From: an uncultured Sinobacteraceae bacterium
GTDB taxonomy: Bacteria > Pseudomonadota > Gammaproteobacteria > Steroidobacterales > Steroidobacteraceae
Assembly (NCBI GenBank): GCA_937902995.1
Contig: CALEKY010000106.1
Coordinates: 1 to 52,338, forward strand
Direction: 5' to 3'
DNA: 52,338 bases
Positions 32,968 to 41,415 of the stretch are shown here, one piece after another. The position numbers and the translations under genes were made by a program. The notes beneath the pieces are model-generated. The model was given only the letters and a program-made list of their open reading frames with translations, had not been told where the DNA came from and did no database searches. Position 1 is the stretch's first letter. Each line of letters begins with the position of its first letter.

Positions 32968-33870
32968 ATGCAAATCGAGCGTAACGAAATCCGTTGTTTT
33001 CACGCGGTCGTCGAAGCGGGCGGCTTCAGTCGAGCGGCAGAACGGCTGGGCCTGTCGCAGTCGGCGGTCAGCCAGGCGATTGCCAATCTCGAGCATCGGC
33101 TGGAGACGACATTGTTACGCCGCGGCAATCCTCCGCAGCTGACGGAAGCGGGCATGCGGTTCCTGCGTTTCGCCGAGACCGTGATGAACGAAGAACGGGA
33201 GACGCTGGCCGACATTGCGCAAATCAAATCGGGTGCGTTGTCGACGTTGTCGCTCGCGTTGTCCCCTGCGGCAAACGTGCGTTTCGGAGTGAGCCTGCTT
33301 CGCGAGTTCTCGGAGCGCAACCCGCTGACCCGTCTCAAGGTCGTCGTCGCGCCGAGCCGCGAAATCGTCTCTGGCGTTTCGGAAGGACGCTGGGAGGTCG
33401 GGCTCGGGCCTCTCCATCACACGATGCCCGATTACTTCGCCGTGCATCCGTGTTTCTCCGAAACGCGCCGTTTGATGATCTCGCGCGACCACCCGAGTCG
33501 CGAAGCGCTGCGGCGCGATCCGCGAGGGACACTGCGTACTTTGCCGCTCATCACTTCGTACCTGGACGAGAATCCGCGTCGCCCGGGCGGCGATCGTCTG
33601 CGCAACGCTTTTGCAGCGGTCTGGGAAGTCAGTCACATGGAATTGCGACTTGCCCTGGTCGCGGAAGGCAAAGGCGTCACTTATGTGTCGGATCTCGTCA
33701 CGAACCTTCCTCCCGAGCTCGTGCCGATCGAAGGGTTGCCGTTCTCCAGCATCGAACGCCAAGTCGCCGTGTATCACTTGAAGCACCGGCCGCTGTCGCA
33801 GGCAGGTGCGAGATTCGTGGCGTTGTGCCGAGAGCGTTGGCCGGGCGTTAGCCCGGCCAACGCTGGCTGA
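32968..33870 (+). CDS. LysR-family transcriptional regulator
   Basis: A 300-residue DNA-binding regulator. The N-terminal winged helix-turn-helix is typical (CFHAVVEAGGFSRAAERLGL then SQSAVSQAIANLEHRL); a substrate-binding-protein-like effector domain follows (about 90-290). It is divergent from the citrate-synthase homologue and probably controls it from the dyad at 32892; the effector is unknown. The ATG at 32968 matches the usual family start. The 3' end is odd: residues 294-299 (VSPANA) are encoded by the loop and right arm of a palindrome that copies the preceding codons in inverted orientation, and G300 plus the TGA by a heptad unit. The gene was probably extended by repeat insertion. 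Confidence 0.92.
   Translation: MQIERNEIRCFHAVVEAGGFSRAAERLGLSQSAVSQAIANLEHRLETTLLRRGNPPQLTEAGMRFLRFAETVMNEERETLADIAQIKSGALSTLSLALSPAANVRFGVSLLREFSERNPLTRLKVVVAPSREIVSGVSEGRWEVGLGPLHHTMPDYFAVHPCFSETRRLMISRDHPSREALRRDPRGTLRTLPLITSYLDENPRRPGGDRLRNAFAAVWEVSHMELRLALVAEGKGVTYVSDLVTNLPPELVPIEGLPFSSIERQVAVYHLKHRPLSQAGARFVALCRERWPGVSPANAG
33833..33864. repeat. Perfect palindrome at the 3' end of the LysR gene
   Basis: 14-bp perfect arms (33833-33846 and 33851-33864) around a GTTA loop. The left arm encodes the C-terminal residues (E-R-W-P-G region); the right arm is its inverted copy and runs directly into the GGCTGAA array. The GGGC-GTTA-GCCC core resembles the GGG-TAG-CCC core of the ybbP palindrome. 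Confidence 0.85.
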
Positions 33871-33993
33871 AGACCGAAGACCGAAGGCTGAAGGTAGAGC
33901 GCGCGATGTCGCGCGATGTTCGAATTGGGCGCTGGGCTGATGCGCGCAACGCGCGCAAGCTTCCTACAGTCTACAGCCTAGAGCCTACCAGCC
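33865..33993. repeat. Heptad element 7 with GTAG-headed hairpins
   Basis: The left arm (33865-33892) is GGCTGAA, GACCGAA twice, GGCTGAA. GGTAG follows at 33893-33897, then a 7-bp hairpin (33900-33906 with 33909-33915). In mirror image there is a 7-bp hairpin (33941-33947 with 33951-33957), CTTCC, and the right arm (33965-33993) of TACAGTC, TACAGCC, TAGAGCC and a last unit of eight bases. This is the clearest example of the symmetrical arm-hairpin-hairpin-arm plan. Confidence 0.88.
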
Positions 33994-33997
33994 TGTC

Positions 33998-34016
33998 GTT
34001 GCAGCTATGCTGCAAC
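33998..34016. repeat. Palindrome with the cyclase stop codon in its loop
   Basis: 7-bp arms (33998-34004 and 34010-34016) around a 5-base loop containing the TAG stop of the minus-strand diguanylate cyclase. The outer arm is an inverted copy of the last codons (V-A-A), followed outward by the TACAGCC array. Confidence 0.7.
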
Positions 34017-35201
34017 AACGTACCTGTTCTTGCCTCCCGTCTTCGCGCTGTACAGCGCGCGATCGGCGGAGCGATACATGTCGTCGAAATCGACATGCGG
34101 GCCGCTCGCAATGCTGATGCCGATCGAGACGCCGAAGGCATCGGGCTCGGATGAGTCCCGTGCGTAAACACGTTTCAAGATTCTTCTGGCGATCTCCGTA
34201 GCGGCATCGAGATCGCAGCCGCTGGCGAATACCAGGAATTCGTCGCCGCCGAGTCGCGCGCAGATATCGGCATCGCGCACGCTCCCGCGTATTCCATCCG
34301 CTACTTTGCGCAAGAAATCGTCGCCTGCCGCGTGACCGTACGTGTCGTTGATGTGCTTCAAGTCGTCGACGTCGACGAGAATGGCAGCATAGCTACTCGC
34401 TCGCAGCGTCGTGGCGGTTGCAATGGCATGCATCGCGCCGCGCCGATTCAGCAAATGAGTGAGCTCGTCGTGAATCGAGAGCGCGTAATGCTCCTGAATG
34501 CGATGCTGCAACGAGTAGTGATAACGGGCTACGAAATAACCGATGAGCAGCGCGATCAGCATCGCAGCGGTCAGCGTGCCGATGGAGATCGTGCGGAAGC
34601 GAGCCTCGCGCGCCAGGTAGTACTCGATATCGAAATCCACGCCGACGAAGCCGCTGTACCGGCCGGCGCTGTCGTAGATCGGTGTGTGGCCCGAGAGGAA
34701 GTAGCCGTAGCTGTCGTGCAGGAAGAAGGGGTACACGTACGTTTCGCCGCGTGCGATGCGTTGCAGCCAGTCGGGATCGGGCTCCTGATCGAGCGGCGCG
34801 AACGGCTCCATGTACGACGAAGCCTTGAGCTTGCGCGACGTTACGAGCTTGTCCGAAGCGGCCGTATCGAGCACGAACACGGTCTTTCCGTCGCGCTCCA
34901 TCATCGTGTAGACGTAGAACACGTCGGTTGCTGCCGAATGGAAGCGCACGAGCGGCTCGAGCGCCAGCTCGTACAGCTCGGACGTGTAATTGGCAGGGTC
35001 GAGCAGTTGACGATGCAAATCGCCATCGACGACGCTGGCCGCCAACTGCGCAATCTGCGCGACGTTCGAGCGCAGCACTTCCAGACGCGCCTGCTTGGAT
35101 AGCCATTGCGGCACAGCCACGATTGCGCCGAGCACCGCGGCGGCAGCGATCGTGGCAATCCAGAAAACTCGCGGAGTGAAGTGGCGGATACGGTGCTTCA
35201 T
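34005..35201 (-). CDS. Diguanylate cyclase with periplasmic sensor domain
   Basis: Makes cyclic di-GMP, which controls motility and biofilm. From the ATG at 35201 it has 398 residues: a membrane helix (about 10-30), a Cache-like periplasmic domain (about 35-195, with SGHTPIYDSAGRYSGFVGVD), a second helix (about 200-220), and a GGDEF domain with an intact active site (ARLGGDEFLVF). An RxxD inhibitory site (RDAD) lies five residues before GGDEF, so product inhibition is likely. No clear ribosome binding site precedes the ATG. The TAG stop lies in a hairpin loop next to element 7. Confidence 0.9.
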   Translation of the reverse strand: MKHRIRHFTPRVFWIATIAAAAVLGAIVAVPQWLSKQARLEVLRSNVAQIAQLAASVVDGDLHRQLLDPANYTSELYELALEPLVRFHSAATDVFYVYTMMERDGKTVFVLDTAASDKLVTSRKLKASSYMEPFAPLDQEPDPDWLQRIARGETYVYPFFLHDSYGYFLSGHTPIYDSAGRYSGFVGVDFDIEYYLAREARFRTISIGTLTAAMLIALLIGYFVARYHYSLQHRIQEHYALSIHDELTHLLNRRGAMHAIATATTLRASSYAAILVDVDDLKHINDTYGHAAGDDFLRKVADGIRGSVRDADICARLGGDEFLVFASGCDLDAATEIARRILKRVYARDSSEPDAFGVSIGISIASGPHVDFDDMYRSADRALYSAKTGGKNRYVVAA

Positions 35202-35481
35202 TAGGGAGCGAATTGTTGCACAGGACTGCGTGGCGAAACGAGTTGCAGAACACGGAATGCGATGCCGCTCGATGAGTCTCGGTCTCGTCGTCTTGATTTT
35301 GCAGTAGGTTTGACCGGGCAACTCATTGCCAGCGACAATTTCAAAATCCAATTGCGGTATTGCGTGCCTTCCGCTCGGTAAGGTGTACCGACGAAACCAT
35401 TTCGAACACGCCGAAGTGCGCCCATTCCCGGGTTCGCGGCGGCACAATGAGCAACCTCTGAGTCAACCAACGGAGAGATCC

Positions 35482-35859
35482 ATGAATACGCTACGCAGAA
35501 TGATCGTGATTTCGGCAGCCGCGCTCGGTGCATTTGCGATGTCCGCGTTCGCCGCGGACGCCAATGTGGCCGGGACCTGGAATATGTCGGTCGAGATGTC
35601 CATGGGCTCCGGCAACCCCACGTTCGAGCTGACCCAGAACGGCAATCAAGTCACCGGCACCTACAAAGGTCAGCTCGGTGAAGCACCCGTGACGGGCACG
35701 GTGAAGGGCAACGAGGTCGAGCTCAAGTACACGCTGAGCGCCCAAGGTATGGAGCTCACCGTCACGTACTCGGGCACGGTCGAAGGCGACACGATCAAGG
35801 GCAAAGTGTCGTACGGCGACATGGGCGAAGGAACGTTCACGGGAAAGAAAGCCAATTAA
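35482..35859 (+). CDS. Small exported beta-rich protein, lipocalin-like pattern
   Basis: A 125-residue protein with a clear signal peptide (MNTLRRMIVISAAALGAFAM, cleavage after SAFA). The mature ~100 residues alternate short beta strands: NVAGTWNMSVEM, FELTQNGNQVTGTYKGQ, VTGTVKGNEVELKYTL and GTFTGKK. The GTW start and the repeated 'G-x-x-x-G-T' turns suggest a small beta-barrel such as a lipocalin/avidin-like fold. GGAGAG lies upstream of the ATG. A protein of similar design is encoded at 46122-46529. Function unknown. Confidence 0.8.
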   Translation: MNTLRRMIVISAAALGAFAMSAFAADANVAGTWNMSVEMSMGSGNPTFELTQNGNQVTGTYKGQLGEAPVTGTVKGNEVELKYTLSAQGMELTVTYSGTVEGDTIKGKVSYGDMGEGTFTGKKAN

Positions 35860-35874
35860 GTGGCGCGTGCCCTC

Positions 35875-35899
35875 TCCCTTCCGCGATTCGCGGAAGGGA
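35875..35899. terminator. Hairpin after the small exported protein gene
   Basis: A perfect 11-bp stem (35875-35885 with 35889-35899) and a 3-base loop, 15 bases past the stop. It has no T-tract, so termination efficiency is uncertain. Confidence 0.5.
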
Positions 35900-36070
35900 C
35901 GGGCGAGCTCAGGCTGTACCGATGCCGTAGAAAAGAAGGCGCTCTTTCACGGTCCGTGCGGCAGCGGGAGAACGTTCTCTTCGGTGCCTCTTTTCACCGG
36001 CCTCACGCTTCGCGACCCACACCGTGTGCGCTCAGCGAGAAGACGTGCGCAGCGGTGCTAGGCCTGACGT

Positions 36071-36086
36071 ACAGGCTACAGCCTGT
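36071..36086. repeat. Minimal heptad palindrome after the ketoacyl synthase gene
   Basis: ACAGGCT and AGCCTGT arms flank AC, so that single GGCTGTA and TACAGCC units face each other. On the plus strand TTTT follows immediately, giving a weak terminator-like structure. It begins two bases from the stop of the minus-strand gene. Confidence 0.65.
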
Positions 36087-36088
36087 TT

Positions 36089-37933
36089 TCAATCGAGCCC
36101 TTTCCACCGATGCATCTGCGCAAGCTCGAGCGCGCTTGCGCGGCGAGTGCGCCAGCGTAGCTCGCGCAGCTCGCGTTCGCGACGCAATTCCGGCCAGCGT
36201 TCGAGATAGGCGTCGAGCACTTTGCGGTCCGGCGAATAGCGCGCGAGCGATTCGGGATTCGCTGCGCGCAAGGCGATCGCACCGTTGTACCCGCCGAAAC
36301 CTTGCGTGGCGCACAGGGCACCGCCGTCGTTGTTTCCCGTGTGCGGGTTGCGGTCGAGAACGAAGGATTCGGTGACCGGACCGAGATCGGGATCGAGCTG
36401 ACGCAATGTCGGCACGCCGACGGCCGGTTTGCCGAGCAAGTATTGAATCGCCTGTGCCACCGCCTTGAGACCTGTCTCGCCCATCGTATGACCATCGCCG
36501 ATGGCTTTCGGCGTGCCGACGATCATCGGCGGTAGGTTGCCCTTGAAACCTTGGCGCTCTGCGGCCGTTGCGCGTGCATTCGCGGCGGTCGTCAAATCCG
36601 TCTTCGAATTCGTGCGCGTGCCGGTCGCATGGGCGACGAAGTATTGGAAGTCCGTAATACCGTAGCCATGACCGCGATAGGCGAGATCGAGCGCATGAAT
36701 GATCGCGTTCTCGCCGCCGAAACCGACGCCTGCGAAATGCGCCTTGCCGCCCGCTTCGCCGCTCTGTCCCCAGCCTGCGATGATGGACGTAATGTCCAGG
36801 AAGTTGCGCAACGCGAAGTCGAGCGTCGTGATCAACAATCCCGAGCCTCCTTCGCCCACAACCGTACCGTTCGCATCGACGTCGAACGGCGCGAGACACT
36901 GATCGACCGGACGCCGTTCTTGCGGAGCTCGCCCCGCATTCAACGCTTCGAGCTTGCCGCGCGTCATCAATGCACCGGGACCGAACGCATCGAGCAAGCC
37001 CCACTGCGGACGCACGGCGGCATCTGCAGCAGTCCAGAGCGCAAGCTGCGGACGTTGATAGCCGGGATAATCGAGCAGCATCTGCGGTGCGATCTCGCAG
37101 AATGCAATCGAGCTCGACGCGCAAGCTCCGACCGCATTCAGCGGCGATTGCGGCACGCGCATGTAGCCATCAGGCGATTTCAGCGAGTCGAGCAGCGACG
37201 GATTCTTGAGCGATTTGCTCAGACTGTAGGCGGGCGCCAGCATCGTGGAGATCAGCGCCGGTCCGTGCGAGGCGAGCGAGTTCGCCAGCCGCATGGCGAA
37301 CTTGTCGCGCAGCTTGTCGTCGGGAGGAACGCTGCCGGCATTGCGCCATTGATGCAGGGCGTCGAGACCCGCAAATGCGGTTGCGGCCACGATCCGGAAC
37401 GCGTAAGGGTGCGGCAACAATTCCGATAGCGACACCGGCAACGCTGCGAGCGCGCCGAGGCCGCTGCACACGAAGAGCTGCGCTTGCAACGAAGGTCCGA
37501 GCCGCGGATCGTCGTCGAACAGCCCGTACATATCTCTCAGGGCCGAATCGCGCACTTCGCGGAAGGAAAGCCCGCCGAGGCGCCGCAAGCCGCCGGTGGC
37601 GAAATCGTGCGGCAGGCTCGCCACGATATCCGTGACGACGGTATCGCCGAGCTTCGTCAGCTCATCGATGTGACGAATCCCCATGTTGGCGCGCAGAGAC
37701 GCGCCGTGCCGCGCTTCGATCTCTTCGAGCGATGCAGGCTCGCCGTTCGACCATTTGAAGCGCAGGCTCCCATCCGGCTGAGGATCGACATCGACGAGGC
37801 CAGCATCGAACGCCGCCAGCCCGATGAACTCCGGCGCGCCCGACACTTTCGCCAGGTACGTCTGGGTGGTGCCGACAGCTGAAATGCAGCAGGGAGTACC
37901 GACAGTAACTAGAACTTTGTCAGCCGTGAGCAC
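36089..37933 (-). CDS. Long beta-ketoacyl synthase-family protein
   Basis: A condensing enzyme of the thiolase-fold ketoacyl synthase superfamily. From the GTG at 37933 (AAGG six bases upstream) it has 614 residues, about 200 more than FabF/FabB. The Cys-His-His triad is complete: C271 in NAVGACASSSIAF, H435 in VAHATGTRTNSKTD and H482 in GDGHTMGETGLKA. The extra sequence lies mostly before the Cys (about 30-250) and at the basic C-terminus. No acyl-carrier or ketoreductase gene is adjacent, so this is not an obvious PKS. It follows fbp on the same strand. An alternative GTG at 37978 would add 15 residues. Substrate unknown. Confidence 0.82.
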   Translation of the reverse strand: MLTADKVLVTVGTPCCISAVGTTQTYLAKVSGAPEFIGLAAFDAGLVDVDPQPDGSLRFKWSNGEPASLEEIEARHGASLRANMGIRHIDELTKLGDTVVTDIVASLPHDFATGGLRRLGGLSFREVRDSALRDMYGLFDDDPRLGPSLQAQLFVCSGLGALAALPVSLSELLPHPYAFRIVAATAFAGLDALHQWRNAGSVPPDDKLRDKFAMRLANSLASHGPALISTMLAPAYSLSKSLKNPSLLDSLKSPDGYMRVPQSPLNAVGACASSSIAFCEIAPQMLLDYPGYQRPQLALWTAADAAVRPQWGLLDAFGPGALMTRGKLEALNAGRAPQERRPVDQCLAPFDVDANGTVVGEGGSGLLITTLDFALRNFLDITSIIAGWGQSGEAGGKAHFAGVGFGGENAIIHALDLAYRGHGYGITDFQYFVAHATGTRTNSKTDLTTAANARATAAERQGFKGNLPPMIVGTPKAIGDGHTMGETGLKAVAQAIQYLLGKPAVGVPTLRQLDPDLGPVTESFVLDRNPHTGNNDGGALCATQGFGGYNGAIALRAANPESLARYSPDRKVLDAYLERWPELRRERELRELRWRTRRASALELAQMHRWKGLD

Positions 37934-38047
37934 CGTGAAACCTTGCGAGGGCCAAAAACCAGGGTGCGAAGGATACACCCCGGGCGCTCGCTTCGCGCGG
38001 CGAGCGTGCGGCGTAGGCCTGCTCGTACGCGCGAAATGCCAGAGGAG

Positions 38048-39067
38048 TCAGCTCTTGCGCAGATGCTCGACCACGTGGTCGACCTCGTCCGGGCTGCCGA
38101 GAACGACCGGGATGCGCTGATGGATGTCTGTCGGCTGCACTTCGAGGATGCGCTGATCGGGCGCGCAGACGGCCTTGCCGCCGGCCTGTTCGATCAGCAT
38201 GGCCATCGGATTGGCCTCGTACATCAGCCGGAGCTTGCCGTTCGGCGCCTTCTTGGTCGGCGGATACATGAAGACACCGCCCTGCAGAAGAATGCGATGA
38301 ACGTCCGCGACCATGGCGCCCACATAGCGGCTCGAATAGCCGTGCTCCTGCGCCCAGGTCAGGTACTGCTGATATCCCTGCGGAAAGCTCAGGCGATTGC
38401 CTTCGTTCACCGAGTAACACTTGTGCGCTTTCGGGATCTTCAGGCCCTGCGCGACGCGGATGAACGCACCGTAGGACGGATCGAGCACGAACATGTCCAC
38501 GCCGTTGCCGACCGTCAGCACCAACACTGTCGATGACCCGTACAGAACGTAACCGGCGGCGACTTGCTGAAGCCCGGGTTGCAGCAGCGAATCGGCTGCC
38601 TTCTGCGAGCGGCGATCCTTGCGCAGGATGCTGAAGATCGTGCCGACCGAGCCGCAGACATCGAGATTCGACGAGCCGTCGAGCGGATCGAACAGCACGC
38701 AGTACTTGCGCTCGCTCGAATCGTCGCTACGAAGAATCACCGGCTCCTCGTTTTCCTCGGAGGCGACGATGGCGACGCCTTCGCGTCCGCCGAGCGTGCG
38801 CAACAAGATTTCGTTGGCGATCACATCGAGCTTTTGCTGCTGTTCGCCTTGCACGTTCTGGCTGCCGACGGCGCCGAGCACATCGTCGAGGCGCGCGCGT
38901 CGCACGTGTGCCGCGATGATCTTTGCCGAAATCGACAATGCCGACAGAATCCACGAGAACTGGCCGGACGCATCCGGATGCGTTTGCTGCTGGAGAATGT
39001 GGGCCTGCAGAGTCACGATGTCCGGGCCCACGAGAGACTTGTCGAGAACGTTGGCAGGTTCGCTCAT
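38048..39067 (-). CDS. fbp: Class I fructose-1,6-bisphosphatase
   Basis: Hydrolyses fructose-1,6-bisphosphate to fructose-6-phosphate in gluconeogenesis. The 339-residue protein contains the metal/phosphate motif FDPLDGSSNLDV, the EENEEPV acidic cluster, GYVLYGSSTVLVLT, and the sugar-phosphate-binding segments YSSRYVGAMVADVHRIL and KLRLMYEANPMAMLIEQAGG. Three possible starts lie within six bases; the ATG at 39067 is best spaced from AGAGG. It is between a diguanylate cyclase and the ketoacyl synthase on the same strand. Confidence 0.96.
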   Translation of the reverse strand: MSEPANVLDKSLVGPDIVTLQAHILQQQTHPDASGQFSWILSALSISAKIIAAHVRRARLDDVLGAVGSQNVQGEQQQKLDVIANEILLRTLGGREGVAIVASEENEEPVILRSDDSSERKYCVLFDPLDGSSNLDVCGSVGTIFSILRKDRRSQKAADSLLQPGLQQVAAGYVLYGSSTVLVLTVGNGVDMFVLDPSYGAFIRVAQGLKIPKAHKCYSVNEGNRLSFPQGYQQYLTWAQEHGYSSRYVGAMVADVHRILLQGGVFMYPPTKKAPNGKLRLMYEANPMAMLIEQAGGKAVCAPDQRILEVQPTDIHQRIPVVLGSPDEVDHVVEHLRKS

Positions 39068-39145
39068 CATCAACCTCTGGAAAACAACTCATCCGTCCGT
39101 CGTGCAGCGAAGCCGCCGACGGCGTCCGGAAAAGCTCGATATCGA

Positions 39146-40420
39146 TCAGGCTGCCGCTCCGCCGGCGCGGCGCACCCTGAATGCGCCGGTCACGAGCGAT
39201 TCGTATTCGCGGTCCATGATGACCGTGCGGTCGCGGCCGTTTTCCTTTGCAGCGTACAACGCTTCGTCGGCGAGCTGAATCAAACCTTCGGGATGGCGAT
39301 CGGCGCGCGGCTGTACGCAAGCAGCGCCGATGCTGAAAGTCACGATGCCGGTCGGCGAAGACGGATGCGGAATCGCGGCATGTTTCAATGCCGCATGCAA
39401 CTGAATGCAGGCCTCTTCGACTTGCTCGCGCTGCACATCGTAGAGCAGTACGACGAATTCTTCACCGCCGTATCGCGCGGCCAGATCGAGCGGACGTCGC
39501 GCGACTTGCGGGAAGAGCGATGCAACCTTCGCGAGACAGGTATCGCCGCCTTGGTGGCCGTGCGTGTCGTTGAATTCCTTGAACCGATCGAGATCGATGA
39601 GCAGCAGCGCCACCGGAACGGATTCGCGTGCTGCCTGTTGCCATACTCGACGCATGTGCTCATCGAACATGCGACGGTTGTGAATGCCCGTGAGGCTGTC
39701 GCGATGCGCCGATTCGTTCAACGACTGCGTGGCCATGTAGCTGCGCCGTACGGCGCGTTGCAGAGAAAAGTGCACAGCGCCGCCCAGTACGCTCGCGAAC
39801 GCGGTGATCGAAACGTCCAACCCGCGCTGGAACGAACCGAGCCCGGCCAACTCGCCGGCGACGAGATACGCTGCGACGCAAATCATCGAGGAGCGCGCCG
39901 CTTCGACGTGCAGCATGCCGAAGATGAAATAAGGCGCGATGACGACGAGCGGCATCCAGGCCGCCAGCGAGTATCCCTGTCTCTGCATGAGTACGTCGAT
40001 GACGACGAAACACATTGCCTGGACCGGCGCGATGATTTGCGCCGCAAAGTCGTAGCTCTTGGCGAATCTCGGCACGGAGACCAAGATGAGAGCAAGGACG
40101 CTCGTCGCGGACAGGATGCCTGCGAGCGCCGCTACAATGCCGTCGCGATCCGGGCCGAACAGCTGATGCCGGATCGAGGTGAAAGGGCCGAGCGCGAAAA
40201 CGACGAGCAGAATGTTGCCCATCGCCAGCCAGAGCGTCGCGCGGATGCGCCAGCGTACGCGGCTCGCGAACCACTGCCGGAACTCGCTCTCGAGCGGCTC
40301 CGGGAACGACAAACGGGGGAGGACGCCCCTGACCCGTTGGAGCGCGTATCTGAGCGACCCGCCAGTAGTGCGCGAGCCGAGCGGGGTTGAAGGGGTTGAT
40401 CTCATTGGCGTATCGGACAT
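39146..40420 (-). CDS. Membrane diguanylate cyclase (GGEEF)
   Basis: Synthesises cyclic di-GMP. The 424-residue protein from the ATG at 40420 has a cytosolic N-terminus of about 60 residues, about six membrane helices (about 62-230, e.g. LWLAMGNILLVVFALGPF), then a GGDEF domain starting AHRDSLTGIHNRRMFDEHM with the active site AARYGGEEFVVLLYD. The variant GGEEF is catalytically competent. Five residues before it the sequence is RPLDLAA; RPLD fits an RxxD inhibitory site. The much longer open frame upstream is antisense to the lipoprotein gene and is not coding. Confidence 0.9.
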   Translation of the reverse strand: MSDTPMRSTPSTPLGSRTTGGSLRYALQRVRGVLPRLSFPEPLESEFRQWFASRVRWRIRATLWLAMGNILLVVFALGPFTSIRHQLFGPDRDGIVAALAGILSATSVLALILVSVPRFAKSYDFAAQIIAPVQAMCFVVIDVLMQRQGYSLAAWMPLVVIAPYFIFGMLHVEAARSSMICVAAYLVAGELAGLGSFQRGLDVSITAFASVLGGAVHFSLQRAVRRSYMATQSLNESAHRDSLTGIHNRRMFDEHMRRVWQQAARESVPVALLLIDLDRFKEFNDTHGHQGGDTCLAKVASLFPQVARRPLDLAARYGGEEFVVLLYDVQREQVEEACIQLHAALKHAAIPHPSSPTGIVTFSIGAACVQPRADRHPEGLIQLADEALYAAKENGRDRTVIMDREYESLVTGAFRVRRAGGAAA

Positions 40421-40651
40421 TACCCCTCGGGGATTCCCCCAGGCGGCGAACATGTTCACAGAAGACGTGATGCCGCTGCCGGTGCGGCGCAGCCGCAGGC
40501 AATGGACGTGAACCAGTTCTCGCGCAGCTCGGGGGGAGAGCGCTGCCAGGGACGCTCCCCGGCGTTGAACGGCTGTTGGCCGGTGAAGGTTGGCCATACT
40601 GGCCGCCAGAGGTGCACCATCGCAGCCAGCCGAGATACGGATGAGGGATCC

Positions 40652-41395
40652 ATGACTGCCAAGAGCATCCGACCGATCGCGATCTTGCTTTTGCCCTTGG
40701 TGCTCTTGAGCGCATGCGGGGACCATGAGTTCGAGAGCGGTCCCGTCGTCGATGAGCAGCGGGAAGTGGGGAACTTCACCGCGATCTCCTTGGAAGGCAG
40801 CGCACGCCTGGAAGTCGAGGTCGGCTCGGGTCCTGCCATCGAGATCTCCGGCAGAGAACGTGCCGTGCGCAGCCTGGAGACGGATGTTTCCGGAGACACC
40901 TTGCGCATCCGTACCGATCATCGCGGAGGGTGGGTGCTCGCAGGCGGGCGCTCGCGGCTCGTCGTGAGAGTTTCGGTGCCGAAATTGAACGAACTGGAGG
41001 TCTCCGGCGGAAACGAAGTTCGCCTGAGCGGATTCGACGGCGGCTCGACGGTCATCACGATCGAAGGCGCCGGGCATCTAAGGGCCACGGGCCGGCTCGA
41101 CTCGCTGGTGGTGAGGATGTCCGGTGCCGGACATGCGGATTTGCGCGAGCTCATTGCCGCCGAGGCGAAAGTAACGGTTGACGGTGTCGGTTCGGTCAAT
41201 GTGCACGCCACAGAGTCGTTGGATGCGACGATGAATGGCGTCGGCGCCATTCTTTACTCCGGCTCGCCGCGCCGAGTGAACACATCGATGAATGGCATCG
41301 GCACGATCAGCAGAGATCGCGAACGCCGCTCGAACGACGACGAGCCGGCGTCTGAGCGTGACGCTAGCGAATCGGAAATGAAAATCGAGGTGTAG
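40652..41395 (+). CDS. GIN-domain (DUF2807) lipoprotein
   Basis: A 247-residue lipoprotein: the signal ends in the lipobox LLSACG (Cys near residue 22). The mature protein is a right-handed beta-helix-like GIN domain with repeating short strands (FTAISLEGSARLEVEVGSGP, VSVPKLNELEVSGGNEVRLS, LRATGRLDSLVVRMSGAGHA, ATMNGVGAILYSGSPRRVNT). Such domains are common in Bacteroidetes and Proteobacteria; their role is unclear, though adhesion or envelope structure is suggested. The C-terminus is charged and disordered. GAGGG precedes the ATG. Confidence 0.88.
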   Translation: MTAKSIRPIAILLLPLVLLSACGDHEFESGPVVDEQREVGNFTAISLEGSARLEVEVGSGPAIEISGRERAVRSLETDVSGDTLRIRTDHRGGWVLAGGRSRLVVRVSVPKLNELEVSGGNEVRLSGFDGGSTVITIEGAGHLRATGRLDSLVVRMSGAGHADLRELIAAEAKVTVDGVGSVNVHATESLDATMNGVGAILYSGSPRRVNTSMNGIGTISRDRERRSNDDEPASERDASESEMKIEV

Positions 41396-41415
41396 CCGAG
41401 CGGACGCGCTCTACC

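Noticed and set aside
36089..37933. Ketoacyl synthase considered as part of a biosynthetic gene cluster
   Set aside because: Neighbours are fbp, diguanylate cyclase and unrelated genes; no acyl carrier, transferase or reductase is nearby.
38564..40390. 608-residue plus-strand open frame opposite fbp and the diguanylate cyclase
   Set aside because: Antisense shadow; both minus-strand genes have complete catalytic motifs.
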